Assembly (NCBI GenBank): GCA_963070105.1
Contig: OY718805.1
Span: 7,064,001-7,128,000 of the forward strand
DNA from: Litomosoides sigmodontis
Lineage: Eukaryota > Nematoda > Chromadorea > Rhabditida > Onchocercidae
DNA: 64,000 nucleotides
Direction: 5' to 3'
Part shown: one piece after another, positions 1 to 12,500 of the stretch
How positions within the stretch are numbered: the stretch's first letter is position 1
How the letters are laid out: every line of letters begins with the position of its first letter
Notes under the pieces: generated by a model
The model's database searches: none
Seen by the model: the letters and a program-made list of their open reading frames with translations, nothing else
What the model was told of the DNA's origin: nothing
Made by a program: the position numbers and the translations under genes

Positions 1-26
1 TGGGAAGCTTAACATTTCATTGAAAA

Positions 27-1330
27 TTGGAAGAGATTAAAAAGTGTACTGTAAATTTTAAGGTAAGAGAAGGTGAAAAAATAAGTGTGTCCGTAGCTAC
101 GGTTGAGCAGATGGAAGTTCCACCAGAAACATTGGAAATTTCCAGTATCGCTTATATGATCTTATTCGGTTCCTCAGCTAATAATTTCGTTGATGGAATG
201 AGTAATGGCGTTGCTTTTGCGGATTCGCTAGGACGTGGACTTAGCATCGGAATTGCGTGTATTGCGCAACAATTTCCGCAGGAATTGGGTAAGCATTTAA
301 CTGTCTGTTAATATTTTTGATATAACCAGCTATCTTTACACATATATTGTACTGATGCTAAACTAAAATGATGGGAATTAAGTTTGATATTTATAAATAT
401 GCACTTTTACAAAAATTAATTACTGTTTAATGGGTGCTCAAATTGCAGAAATCAAGCAGTTTTGAATTAAATTTTATTCACTTTAAAATATGAATTTTCA
501 GGTACTCTTGCAATTTTGGTTCAGTCAGGATTGGGCCTCAAGAAAACATTATTATTGAATTTAATACCGGGTGGTCTGAGTTATATCGGATTCATTATTG
601 GAGCACTATTGGATGACTACAGTGAAGGTGCCGATACATACGTTTTTGCTATTTCATCCGGAATGTATCTTTACGTCTTCCTAGGTACTTTGGTTAGTTT
701 TTTCTCCCACTTGGCGTAAACATCAATCATACCGAATAGCACAACTAGCTATCTTTGCTCGTGTATTACACTGATGCTAAACTACTTTAACTCATATTTC
801 AATGAATGGTTTCGGAATTAATTTTTCAAATTTGAATCCCATACTCTCTGTTCATGCAACTGTCACGAATACCTGTTTGCACGTAAACGAGTTACTCATA
901 CTTGTTCTAATACAAACAGGTATTAGCAATTTGATGAACAGGAAGTATGGAACATTTAGTGTTCATACAATATTTTACAAAAGAATTTTCTTGAAGCTTC
1001 TTTTCTAGCTATCGATCTTATGCTTATCAGCTTTTATCATTGTCAAGAAAAACTCTGCAGCAAATATCTGTCCTTTTCAGGAAAACACGTAATATGCTGT
1101 TCCTCGTCTTTCATCGCTTAATTTCACAGACTGCTAGGAAATATTTGAGAGTGAGAAATTTTTAAATATTTTAATTTCAGATTCCGGAGATGCGTGAGGC
1201 AAGCACTGAATTAATCAAAAATAATTATCATGAAAGTATAATTGTTACTGTGTTACAAGGTGCAGGTCTTCTATTCGGCCTTTCCTTCATTTGTTTCATG
1301 TTACTGTATGCCGATAAAATACAATTTTGA
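27..1330 (+). CDS. ZIP (SLC39) metal transporter, ZIP8/14-like, C-terminal exons (5' partial)
   Basis: Three exons fit in phase: about 27-288, 502-692 and 1181-1330, ending in TGA. They encode the C-terminal half of a LIV-1-type ZIP transporter: transmembrane segments 4-8 of a membrane importer of Zn/Fe/Mn. Seen directly: the family core is present as NNFVDG (TM4) and QQFPQELG (TM5), followed by the hydrophobic TM6-TM8 and the ZIP8/14-type link IPEM. In active LIV-1 proteins these motifs are HNFxDG and (H/E)E-x-PHELGD, so all the histidines and one glutamate are replaced by Asn/Gln. The 5' exons lie outside the window, so the true start of the first visible exon is unknown. Family assignment is firm; transport activity is doubtful. 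Confidence 0.85.
329..365 (+). repeat. Intronic repeat, copy A (ZIP gene intron)
   Basis: A 37-bp element starting GCTATCTTT and ending CTGATGCTAAACTA, about 40 bp downstream of an exon. A second copy lies in the next intron at 748-784, with about 31 of 37 positions identical. Confidence 0.6.
748..784 (+). repeat. Intronic repeat, copy B (ZIP gene intron)
   Basis: Second copy of the element at 329-365, about 55 bp past the next exon. The similar position after two consecutive exons suggests duplication of intron sequence. Confidence 0.6.
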
Positions 1331-1503
1331 TTCTTGTCCATGTATCATATTGAAATGTGGTTATAATTTGTTCACAGTTTATAAAACGATATCCTGTAAC
1401 TACCTCCTACCTGAGATCAAGGATGAAAGGTTAGATGGATTTAATGGCTTCTTTAGCAGCATTATTATTAACTAGATCAGTAGGATATTTGAAGCGGTAA
1501 CCT

Positions 1504-3378
1504 CTATGACCTCTTCCAGCCAAACATTCGTTCCCATCTCCCCTCATTTATAAATAAGTTCACTAAGAAAAACAATAATAAACAAAACAGAATGCATTAT
1601 TTTAAATGGTTGTAGCATTGAACTCACTTTCAACAATATCCTGATTCAGTACAGTCCGATTTTCTTCACCAGAAAATTCATCTGCTGTTGTTCTAAATTT
1701 CCTTTGAAGTATTCCATCGTCAACCTATAACAACTCATAGTGATACCTAATAAATGATAATTTGAGAAAATTAATTTCAAATCTCGTTACGTACTGCTAA
1801 TCTACCTGCTCCTTGCTATTTGCTAACAATTTACAGTTTCTTAAAAGTTCGAATCTCACAAACAAAACATGAATTGCTTGAAATAATAAAAGAATTAAAA
1901 CGATGACTACTTATTGATAACTAACTTCACTACTGTGATAATAAGCGTCATAATCATCATTTTCAGACTGCCTATAATTCACGGTTTCGCCAGAAATCCG
2001 TTGTTGTCCTGATGTTTCTAAACTGGGGAAGATATTTCCTGCTTCGACATCTTGATTATCATACGACGTAGAAGGTCGTATAGCATGCGACGATTTATTC
2101 TTAGAGGTAGAAGTGAAGAACTGGTTCAACTTTTCCAGAAATGACAGGAACAGACCGGCAGGATTATTGAACGAAAGAGGACTGTTGCCGAACTGTAATG
2201 ATACAATGACATTAAAAAAAATAACAATGTGCTTGTAAATTGTAAATTCAAAATCCATAACATAAGTGACATAAGATGTAGAATTTCGAAAAATAAAGAA
2301 TGCAATTCAAGAGACTTTCACGGCAAATAAATCGTAAATAAAATTGAGAAGAACAAACAATAATGATCTAATCACTCATATTCAATGCCCAAATGATAAT
2401 AAAATGAACTCATAAAGCAATAGAAGTTACGGACAGCACAAGAAATTAAAATCATTCTTTTCGATACCTATTTTGTTAACCCAAGTCAGCTTTAGTAAGC
2501 TATGCTTAAGCTACAGGTTTCATTTTACTATTTGTTACATCCATTTAAAACAAAAAGAATTGAAAGAAAGCAAGTTTGTGGGGAAAAAAATGCGTAAACG
2601 AATGACCAAAACCAGTTCCATTACAAAAAGACTTGCATTTAAAAAATTTCCAAAGTCCACTCCTTCCGCTTCATTAACGCGAAAACCGGAATCAGCACCG
2701 ACCCTCTCTCCAGCAATTAATGCTCCGTGTCGCGCTAAAGAACTATATTAGCAACATTTTCATTCAAAAAATCAACTGCTAAATTTTGTATAACTCTTAG
2801 CATATCAACTAATAGATAACCTTTGGCATTAAATAGACCATCACCAATTGTTAAATCGATTCCACGATCACCTCCGAATCCCAAAATATTTGCCGCTTGA
2901 TTGAAAATAAATTTCAGATCACCACGCTTATTTTGTCCTAATGAAAAGGAACCCAAATCAACTTGGCACATCACTGAAAACATAAAAATATTTTTCTTCT
3001 CCTTTTTCACTAGTGTATTATCAATTGAACGTTTTTTGCTTCACAAAAAAAATGACCGCCATCTGTTAGTGAATTCAAACTTGGCAGAGCAACACAAATA
3101 GAAGTTTTTTTTCAGCTTTCTTCGAGTTCATTTTTTGGACTTTTATCATGTGAAATCATTGCCTTCCACCATATTATAATTCATTTCATATTTTCAACAC
3201 TTGTAAAAAAGAAAATAAAATTGTAAAGAAATTGGATTTTTAGATTACATTACACTTATGAAAAGCGATAATCACGTCTACCCAATTTCAGGGTTAAAAA
3301 AAATAAATGAGAAATATCGGACTTACCATGAGAAATTCTTAGGATCATCAAAAGAATGATTTTGAATGTAAATGACAT
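1504..3378 (-). CDS. Small secreted protein of unknown function (about 245 aa)
   Basis: Six minus-strand exons can be joined in phase: 3378-3327, 2973-2821, 2734-2625, 2192-1926, 1724-1628 and 1562-1504. The protein begins with a clear signal peptide (MSFTFKIILLMILRIS...). A Gly-rich segment follows (GFGGDRGIDLTIGDG, then GERVGADSGFRVN), then a Phe/Leu-rich stretch and an acidic Ser/Tyr-rich region with DDYDAYYHSSE. I do not recognise the family. An 86-bp intron (2820-2735) is needed to keep the frame, because reading straight through meets a TAG. The last exon is uncertain: an alternative acceptor gives a different C-terminus ending NNNAAKEAIKSI. The signal peptide and exons 1-4 are the best-supported parts. 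Confidence 0.6.
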
Positions 3379-4617
3379 CGCGTATTTCAAATTATGTCGA
3401 ACATCACAAATTCGGAAACCACATGATGTGGGTCAGTGAAGGATGATTGCTGCAATTGGTTGAATTTTTAGGCCTAGCACCTATTGTAACGTGAAAATCC
3501 TGATAACCATTGTGATCTAAAACGTGAAAATCTTGACAATCGTTGTGATCATCAAAATATTACATTCTGTTGATTAAATGAGCATTTACACTGCGATGCG
3601 GAAGGACGAAAAATTTTCAAATGTTCAGCAAATCAGTGTCATCTGGAGAACTGAGGAAAGTGATTGAACTGTGGGCTAAAATCAATAGATCGGAAACTTC
3701 TCTTTTCCAAATAGATCTGCCAATTTTGAACGGTGCGATTCTCTCGCAAAACAGGTTTGCCAGCGAATAGCAGAAGGATGAATTAACAGGTTTGTTTAAA
3801 GCTCCCAACAGTAGATCACATTTTGTTAACCCATTGTCTTCGTATCCTACACATATTCAAATGACATAAACTCCGCCCGTATGACACAAATTGGTCGCAC
3901 AACAGCTGTACACACTATTACCATTTGCAATCACAATTTTTGCTCTTATAAAACATATATTTCAATAATTAAAGTAAGTTCAGTAGAATTAATGAAGGTT
4001 AGCGGCGGTTAACGACAACTGAAGGTTTTCAGGTAAGGAAGATGGACACTGTAACACAATGAAGTGTGAATATAGCTCTTTCCCTTTTCTCACCACCTTA
4101 TTCAATAATTTCTTGAAAACGTGACTATTATTCGGATCCATGAAATATTCAGAAATCTCTAAAATGTAATAATAGACAAAGCTTCGTTTGAAGTAACACA
4201 TAACATCCGCCACTTCTTTTTTCCTTCATCTATAACATACTAAGATTTGAAATGATTCAGCACTAACCGCTGGAGGAAGAAATATTTTGACAGTTCAAAA
4301 TTTTCTTTATGATATATCGGAATAATACAGTGAGGTTAAAGAACAGAAGTACACGAATATATATAGAGATATAAAACACTGAAGAGATCTCCATATACAT
4401 TATTACGCGACCCGATAAGATATATGTAAACAAAAACTCCTGCAGAATAGAATTGCGTGCACCAGGTGCTTTTTCAGCATTAAGGCGACAATCATAACAA
4501 AAGAGAATGAGCCAAATACAAAAAGGGAAGGAAATAATGGGAACGATGCACAATGAAAGTCATTTACGTTCAATAAAAAGTATATCACAAAGAATAAAGA
4601 AGATTAAATGGCCATTC
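3379..4617. other. Interval between the secreted-protein gene and the TOG-protein gene; one possible orphan exon
   Basis: Mostly AT-rich with no convincing gene. On the minus strand, 4158-4097 has a good acceptor (CATTTTAG), a donor-like end (AAG/GTGGTG) and a protein-like reading (ISEYFMDPNNSHVFKKLLNK). I could not join it to either neighbour. A minus reading at 3808-3617 (ending SSPDDTDLLNI) is also open but has no clear splice partner. Both are weak candidates. Confidence 0.25.
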
Positions 4618-7600
4618 TCAAGCGTGTTTGTAGACGGGTAAAGGAATGCGACTTCCGGATGTGCCTCGTAATATCGAAGTAGGTAAACGAGATGAATTGT
4701 TACGAACCTTAAATTAATGCTTGAAAGCTTTCAGTGAAAACCACAAAAAACTGGTTTGTGTATGTGTAACACTCTCATGAAATTCACCCAACCAAGCAAA
4801 CTTAGTATGAATAGGGAACATTCTATGCTTCAGCAAGCCATGCCTAGTCTGAGAAACCAGAAGATCAACAAATTAAGAATGAATTAAACACGACAATCTA
4901 ACTTCAATGATTGAATTGTAATATAAAATCACTGACTGATGGAATTGTAAAGTTGGCTGTATCAGACTGTTTCGTTTCATGACTAACTTCTGCAGTTACA
5001 ACTCCTGATGTCGATAAAGATCCTGAAGTGAAGATAAAAGTATTTCTACTCTATTAAAAAACAAAAGAGTTGTAAAACCAGCTCGCAGTATAACCTCACC
5101 CAAAATTTATCGCTAATCACCTGCTTCTTTTTTTTCTACAATATGTGATTCGTTTATCTTGAGCGGTTTCCCCAAATCCGTAGAACTATGTGATACAATC
5201 TCTATTTCTTCTACAGCATCAAAAAACACATCCATTTCACTTGGATTATTCACAAGATTTTCGGGCTTGTCAGTTCCCGGTATCTGATCTGCAATATGAC
5301 GAACGTCAAAACTGCTGTAGATAGAACAAAAAATATGCTACGACGATGAAGAATCCGTGATAAGAACCTAAATGTAAATTAATGGTAGAATATATGCACA
5401 ATACAAAATATTTTAAAATTAGCTTTTGCTACGCATGAAAAGGTTTTTTTAACGACAATATCCTAATTCCTTACATTCTCCCTTCAATGAAACAGTTGGA
5501 ACCACTGAACGGGCTGGCTTAATTCCACCTGCAGACATCATCGTGCTGCTAAACTTTGGCTTTGAAACCACTGCATCATGACACACTTTCGCAGTGATCT
5601 TCCCACTACCCTTTGAGCCCTAGAAAACCAAACTTCAAAATTTGATTAAGCACGAAGGTGCTTATTTCTTGATAATCGTTACCTTATTAGATGCATCATT
5701 ACAAAAGAAAAATAGAAAAACTTCAGTGCATCAGAAAGTAAATCACAACATTCTAAATTATGAGACAGCTCAAAAACAATTTATGCGATTTATATCATTC
5801 AAGGAAAACAATAGTTCTATCTGTCAGTTACTAGTAATACTCACTTTCGTCTTGACACCAACACTAATGGCTTTATCATTTCCAACTTTTGAGGTTGCTA
5901 TTGTAGATTTCATTTTTTCATGCAACTTTAAAATTGAAGCAGAAGCGTTTGGTCCAAACTCTTGCATTAGGTTTTTACAGTGCTCACGAACCTAAAGGCA
6001 ATTTTAACAAAATTATGAGGTCATGAAATGAATAAAAGTAAATTCTATATCATATGAAGCCTCTTCTTATATCATTCAAGAAGTCGAGAATGCAACGAGG
6101 AAACTAACATTATAGTAACTAGACTCAAGTTCTGAAACATCCTTATGAAAACCTTTGCCGATTTATTAACATCTTCCATGATGTCCTTCCAACACCGATT
6201 GACAATATTCTCACCAACAATCTTCATGATGGCTCCAACTGCTATAAACGATGCCTCACGACTATCTGGATCCGCATCAAAGGATAGCTTAAAATAAAAC
6301 AATTGCTATATTTTTAACATTAATGAACTCGAGAGATATTTTAATGTAGAGATGAGATGCATAACTCTACAACCTTCGTCCTATGAGTTAGCATAACAAA
6401 TGAGAAAAACTTGCTACGTGCTATTTCGTTCCAGATCAGTTTATGAATTACAGTGCCACACAATTATCTTTCATTAAACTGAGGTTTCCTTTTCTTTATT
6501 TTATTATATGAAAGAAATCATCTTAAAATTACCTTAGTTAGTGCAGGCCCAAGCCTTTCCTTTATACAATCCAGTGGTAAAGTATGCATATTGTGTTGAC
6601 GTAGTAATCGTGAGAGAAAAAGAGCAGTTTGCGTCTTTATTTGAGGATTTGGCTTCTGCAGCGCTATCTCCACAACCTCGATATACGCCGAAAGGGGAGC
6701 CTGAGAATTTCATAAAGAAGTACTTTCGAGAAATATTCATTACTTGAGAGGCAGTAATCCTAACCTTTTCAACTGCGCAATACACGATAAAGTATTCAGA
6801 TATTTAAGAAATTTCACTCACAAGAACAGCGAGGACGTCACAAAGTTCAATTAACGGTTCGCGAAGAATTAATTTCTTCTCCTTGAATTTCTCAAAAACA
6901 GAAATATAAATCTGAAAAAATCTTCCAGATAACGAGTACTAAGTAAGAATTAGAGAATTAAATTAAAAAATTTCTTGGAAAAGATAATACAGGAAAATCC
7001 ACCAGAAAATTAGATTACATGATAGATAAACTTTCCTTACCAACTTACTTGATAAACTTTTCAGATCAAAAAAAACTTGCTTTTGGTATAAACGCGGCGA
7101 ATTTATAACGCAAACCATTTGCAAAACCTGTTATGCATTTCGCTGCAACTGCAGCTACATTAATATTCGAATCTTTTTCGAGTATCTGAAACAGCAAAAC
7201 AATAATGGAAAGATAAACGAATTTATTCTACGTAAGAAGTGGAATGTAAGACATTTACCTTGCATAAAATTCCAATTAACTCCGAATGATCTTCATCAGG
7301 ACAAAGTCGCCGATTGCTCTCCAAAATTTTGTACAACATCTATAAATTTCAAATAACGCAGTTATTTTTATTCTAGCTTAAGTTTCCTCTCAAACATTCC
7401 GTCTGGACTACTCCCCTCTCTCGTGGTAATACGAAATACCAAATTTTACTTCCAATGCTTCTTTTCTGTCGTCCCACCGCTTTGATGCCAACTTTGCCTT
7501 TAGGTCAAACGAGATTTTATCAGTGATTTTAGTTTCAGCCAGCAATTCCCAGGAACTAATCTCTGCATCGGGCTGAACTAAACCATCAACTGACTCTCCA

Positions 7601-9181
7601 CAATATTCCTAAATTTTTTAAAAACTCTTAAACAAATAAAATTTGTTTTCTGGGTGAGAACACTATATGGAACTGAGGATTGGAACAATAACGATATTGT
7701 CACTATAATCATGTAAGAATAAAAGTAGTCAATAACTAAAACTTTCTACATTTTGCGCATGGAGTTATGCTGATAATAAAAGAAAAGAAATTCCCAGTTT
7801 TTATATCAGTTGAAAGTAAACCGTATTTTTGCTTGGAGCACAAGAGTCCGAAGCAGTGTCGCTTTCGATTCGTGCCTGTTTATTTGTTTCGAAATCTTTC
7901 TCAGCTTTCTCTGAGTATTCCATAATTTTTTTTAATTTAGTTTTGTCAGAGAACATTCCATCGGCGATGGAAGCCGTTATTTTTTGTTCAACTAACCGTA
8001 AAATAGCGCCAAAAACCATGCAGCTTCCCTCTCGGACGTCCGGATCACTATCTTTACTATGCTGAAAAAATCTGTTTATGTGCTGAAAAATTCAAAAGAA
8101 ATTATTTTGATATGGAAACCAGACTGTGCAAAAAAAGGGAAAATTTTTACTTTAACAAGATATGGTGCCACGCTTTTAATAAATGCCATGGGCGCGGCGC
8201 TTGGTGGATACCGGCATAAGATACAATAAATCCACTGGTCTATACCTGCTTTCACATTAGGATTTGTGGCTTTTTTTAAAGATTCACATATGGGATCAGT
8301 AAGAACCGTTGTGTCACACTGAAAGAGATACGACGTTTAAGTAAATTAAAATAGCTTGCAAAAAAATCATTACAATAATTCTTTAAATAAGCACGTAAAC
8401 ATACATATTCAGCAACAAATGATAAGCATTCCATTATAGCTTCCTTCACTGCAGCTTTCTTATCTTTAAATTTCTCTAGCACGTTCGACAGGACCTGGAA
8501 CAGAAATTTTAACTCCTCTTAAAAATTTCGTCCGAAACTATTACAATTTGTAAATTGTGAAGTTGAAACAATCTTAAACTAAAAGAAGATAAGTACCATA
8601 GGAACGTATCTCACGAAGTTTTTGTGTAACCCCTTAATGAATGCTGTTAATGCTCGCAGTGCCAATGTTACAACGATAATATTTGAATCCTTTAATATGA
8701 TCTGAAAAGAAAGCTGCTATGAGTAAAATCATCTAATTCCTTCATAAATTAAAAACGTAATTTAGAATGTTTTGACTTGATCCCATACAAAAAGGTTAAG
8801 TGGTTTGATCAGACTATCAATTACTGCTGGAAAATTAAACAAAAGAAAAAAACCGACAGACGCAAAAAAAGCGCCACGTATATTTCAGTGTTACAGTTAA
8901 CAAGCAATAAAAAGCAGTCTCACTCACTAAGCGCGTAACAACTCAAATTTCGTTAAATGCGGGAAGAAAATAGTCTGAAGGGGAAAGAAACGATCGAATG
9001 AGCTAACCAATTTCAGTTCAGCAAGAATTTCATTGTACTTTATTTTTGGATTAATGCGTGAGTGGTGCGATAAAATATCAATGAGTGCTATAAGCACATC
9101 TCGTCTTTCGTCCCATTTTGCTGATCGGATTGTTTCGAAGAAGCCAGGCGGCAAATGATCCGTTATATCCACTTCATTCAT
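4618..9181 (-). CDS. XMAP215/ZYG-9/ch-TOG family microtubule protein with two TOG domains (about 723 aa)
   Basis: Sixteen in-phase exons on the minus strand: 9181-9008, 8701-8597, 8494-8405, 8318-8151, 8082-7822, 7608-7450, 7339-7259, 7185-7081, 6911-6822, 6700-6533, 6287-6153, 5991-5845, 5619-5475, 5288-5121, 5022-4937 and 4707-4618. The family binds tubulin and speeds microtubule growth at plus ends and centrosomes. TOG1 spans about residues 5-240 and opens with LPPGFFETIRSAKWDERRD, carrying the tubulin-contacting Trp. TOG2 spans about 270-512 and has the matching AKLASKRWDDRKEAL. EKFKDKK and EKFKEKK occur at equivalent places. A Ser/Lys/Gly-rich linker and an acidic stretch follow; the last exon is basic with SRIP. 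Intron 8 needs a GC donor. C. elegans ZYG-9 has three TOGs and vertebrate members five, so this one is short. The last two exons are less certain. Confidence 0.85.
7071..7080 (-). other. GC-AG splice donor in the TOG-protein gene
   Basis: The exon 7185-7081 ends CCAAAA followed by GCAAGT. The next exon at 6911 is phase 0, and every GT donor tried either shifts the frame or follows an in-frame TGA. The GC donor gives the continuous family sequence FIPK/IYISVFEKFKEKK. Confidence 0.75.
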
Positions 9182-9424
9182 CTCGTGCAGTGCACCTTCA
9201 ATATGATCTCATCACCAATATTTATCATTAATAAGCAGTTATTATCACCCAACTGATGATTGATTGATATTGGGTTGCGTTCGATGAGTTGATCAGCAAC
9301 AATCATCATCCTTGATATGATAATTAATGTTGCACTTCCTTCTGCAACACCTAGATTTATTGTTTCAGATTTGAAATGAAACCACTACCTTTTCAAACAA
9401 AGGTAGTTTGACTGTACGCAAGTA

Positions 9425-9500
<76 letters not shown>

Positions 9501-12500
9501 CACAAACACACACATACAACCAACAGAGAGAGGGACACGTAAACCACACCAACCACCCGGTCCTTACGCAAACAATACCACCTTACCTGTTTTGTGACAG
9601 AACGTTATAGCTAAACGTTTCCCTCTGTTTCCCTCTGGCCATTTCGCACACACTTTCACATCTGATAATTTCTTTCAGCAACTACTCTCTCGCCTTCTCT
9701 GATTCTTTGCCACATTGCTGAACGCTGGTCATCTAATCACTTTCTCAACCTCTCATCGCATCATTATTTCTTATTTTCTCGCATCTCTTCCATCTCTGAA
9801 GCTTACCTGTTTTCCTCGTAGACTCTTTCACCGTCTACTTTTCAATTCCGGTCTTTTTTCCGGTATACAACTGCACTCCGGTAACAAATGAGTGTTTTCA
9901 AGCGCATCTTCCATGCTCAACACTAGCAGACCAGACATCTCGGCAGGAGTATTATACGCTTTGATTAGTGAAGTCTTTCACCCAGAACGTGCGCCATCTT
10001 TTAGTGCTGTTATTGAGGCTATCAAACCCTCTCAATTTCCAAAATATTTTTTTTTTCTTTCAAAAATTTGCATTCGAATGGATGAGGAGTAGAGCACGTG
10101 TTGTGATATGCAAAGTAAGCCAAGAAAGCAGAATTGAAGAGCATCGGATACACGCACCCTATCTTGACGATTTCACGATTCTTCCCTTCCTCCTCGCCAT
10201 CCGATCACCACGTTTCCTTTTCAGTTTACGGCACCACCTGCCTTCCAGCTGCACGAAACCTCCCGTCACATTGATCAACATTCCCACTTTTTCAACAACC
10301 AAAAAAAATTTTCCCTTCTTAATTTCGCATGCGAAGCCACATTTATTTGTTATAATTTCCAATTCACGTCGAGTTTATTCGCTTCCGATCCACTTCTGAT
10401 CTACGTCTAATTCACGCACGTTTGCATTATCACTATCGTTGTCATGGGAGGGTAGAATAAATTGATACTTCAATGATGTCGGAATCGGTTGTATGTGCTG
10501 AAATGGCGGTTCAGCAACCGGTCAAACACATTCCAGTATCATCTTTCAAGTGGTGGAACTTCACGTGGAGTCAGTTGTCATTCGTATGCTCCTCGTTCAA
10601 CTGCCAACTGAATTATTGTTAACTGATCAGCCCACGGAAGTACATTGCCTACTCGCATCACTTTATCACTGACATCTGAACTCTTCACTTTCATCGTGTT
10701 AAAACGCTACTCGAAGTGATAATGCTTAATTTCAAACTTAATTTCAAAATTTCAAACTGCAAATAAAGAGAAGTGAGAAGTAAATGAGCGCGAAACTTTT
10801 CGTTCTTTTATTTAAAAACAACTATGACACTTCTCCTTCAAACAATTCTCCTCCCTTTTTTCCTACTATTAACCAATCCATGGACGGTGAAGTTTTCTTC
10901 AATTCTTTTTAAAATTGTTCTCGTTGATTTAAAATTTCAGTTTTTATTTTTGCACTCAAAATGCTAATTAGGTATATTAGAAGGTTTACTTAGCATAATG
11001 TAACTTTGTCCTTTTTAGTTTAAAAGTAGCTGAAATGTTGTTCCAATTTCCGGATGTGAAATAGGTGACAGTAGCTCTCATATGTTTTCCCGCGGAATGG
11101 CGCAATCTTCCTGCGCCCTTCTGCTATTTGCGCAGATATGATCGATGATCGATTATTGCATTCGGCAGCAACAAAATTATCGTATGAACGAAAAATTATT
11201 GAAAATCTTGAAAAGCGCTGCAAACTTTTTAGAATGTATAAAAAGCTAAAATAATAAAACACATAGGAATGCAAGAAGAATTTCGAAATGTTAATAAGCG
11301 GTGGGAAATTTTGATCGAAACAAATTATTTCTTCATAAACCGCCTGAGTGGCAATTGTCGAAGGATCGTTCATTTTATGCTTCTTTTTTGCATGTTTATT
11401 CCAATATTTTGGAGGTGATCGTTTGAGTGATACCGCCTCCTTTCGTTTCCTCCTGCAGCATTTCAAATTAACCGATTGGCATGTGAGTTGAACTGCTAGA
11501 CATCAAGTTTAGCTTGAATCAAGTTTAGCTTGAAATACGATCAAATTAAATAGAAATAATTAAGTTTGATAGATTAGCGCTTTTAATCCCTTAGCATATC
11601 AGCAATTCTTTGAACTATTTCAACTAATTCATTTCTTTGTTTTGTTTCAGTGTGGCGAAGCATTCGACATGACACGATGATAGTTTTATCAAATTAGAAT
11701 AGATGAGATAAAAGAAGATCAAAGAATGAAAACGACGCTCATTTTTGGGTGTGAAGTTTAGTTTCAATTTGGAACATTGTCTCCCGGAAGTTACTGATAA
11801 GGTGCTGTTGAATGGTATAATTTTTTCTCAGTTAATTAGTTACGCATAAATAAAACAATGGCAAAAGAAACTACCAAAAGTTTTTGTTCATTACATCTTC
11901 ACGTTGTGACATCGCGCCGCTTCGTCGCTGCTTTCTTTTTCATCCATTAATTTGGAAAATGTTCGAAACAAAGAGGAAATGGGAAACTTTCGTGAGGGTC
12001 ACTCAACCGATGGTCAGCTGATAATCTCTATTATGGATCGGATTAGCGGCAGCGAAGATTATAAATCCGTTAGCGCCTGTCTTCCAAACAAATCCTATCA
12101 CATTGGCTGATTGGATACATAGTATTATGGACAAAGTTCTGATTGATTGGTCTTTCTTAAGTTCATACACTGTAAATTGTAGATGGATAAGTTGAACAAA
12201 GGCAATAAACCTTTTCGTTATTTTAAATTATCGAGAAGTGAAATAGCTGCTATGCCCTTTCATCTTGGCGAGATTTTTCAAGCAGCAAACAAATGGAAGT
12301 GCTTTTTTCCTCAGTCGATATCTATTTACCGGTAATTAGCGTTATCAAAAGGTATGCATAGTGGAATCCGCTGATGATGAGGTCCAGGTGTGACATCAAT
12401 GCACAGTGGTAGAGTGAGGAGTTGTTGAAGGAATTCTACTTCAAAGTCATTTGAATAAGAGTTCTGTCGTGGAGGATTTTGGTCTTACCTCTACTCATTA

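Noticed and set aside
3617..3808. Minus-strand 63-codon frame near the secreted-protein gene
   Set aside because: No acceptor or partner exon that keeps phase with either neighbour.
9365..9571. CVCVCV reading frame on the minus strand
   Set aside because: Translation of the CA microsatellite.
9968..10399. 143-codon plus-strand open frame overlapped by a 67-codon minus frame
   Set aside because: Low-complexity, Phe-rich from T runs; no supporting signals on either strand.
11020..11466. 148-codon minus-strand open frame
   Set aside because: No ATG at its start, no splice signals or domain, composition like AT-rich non-coding DNA.
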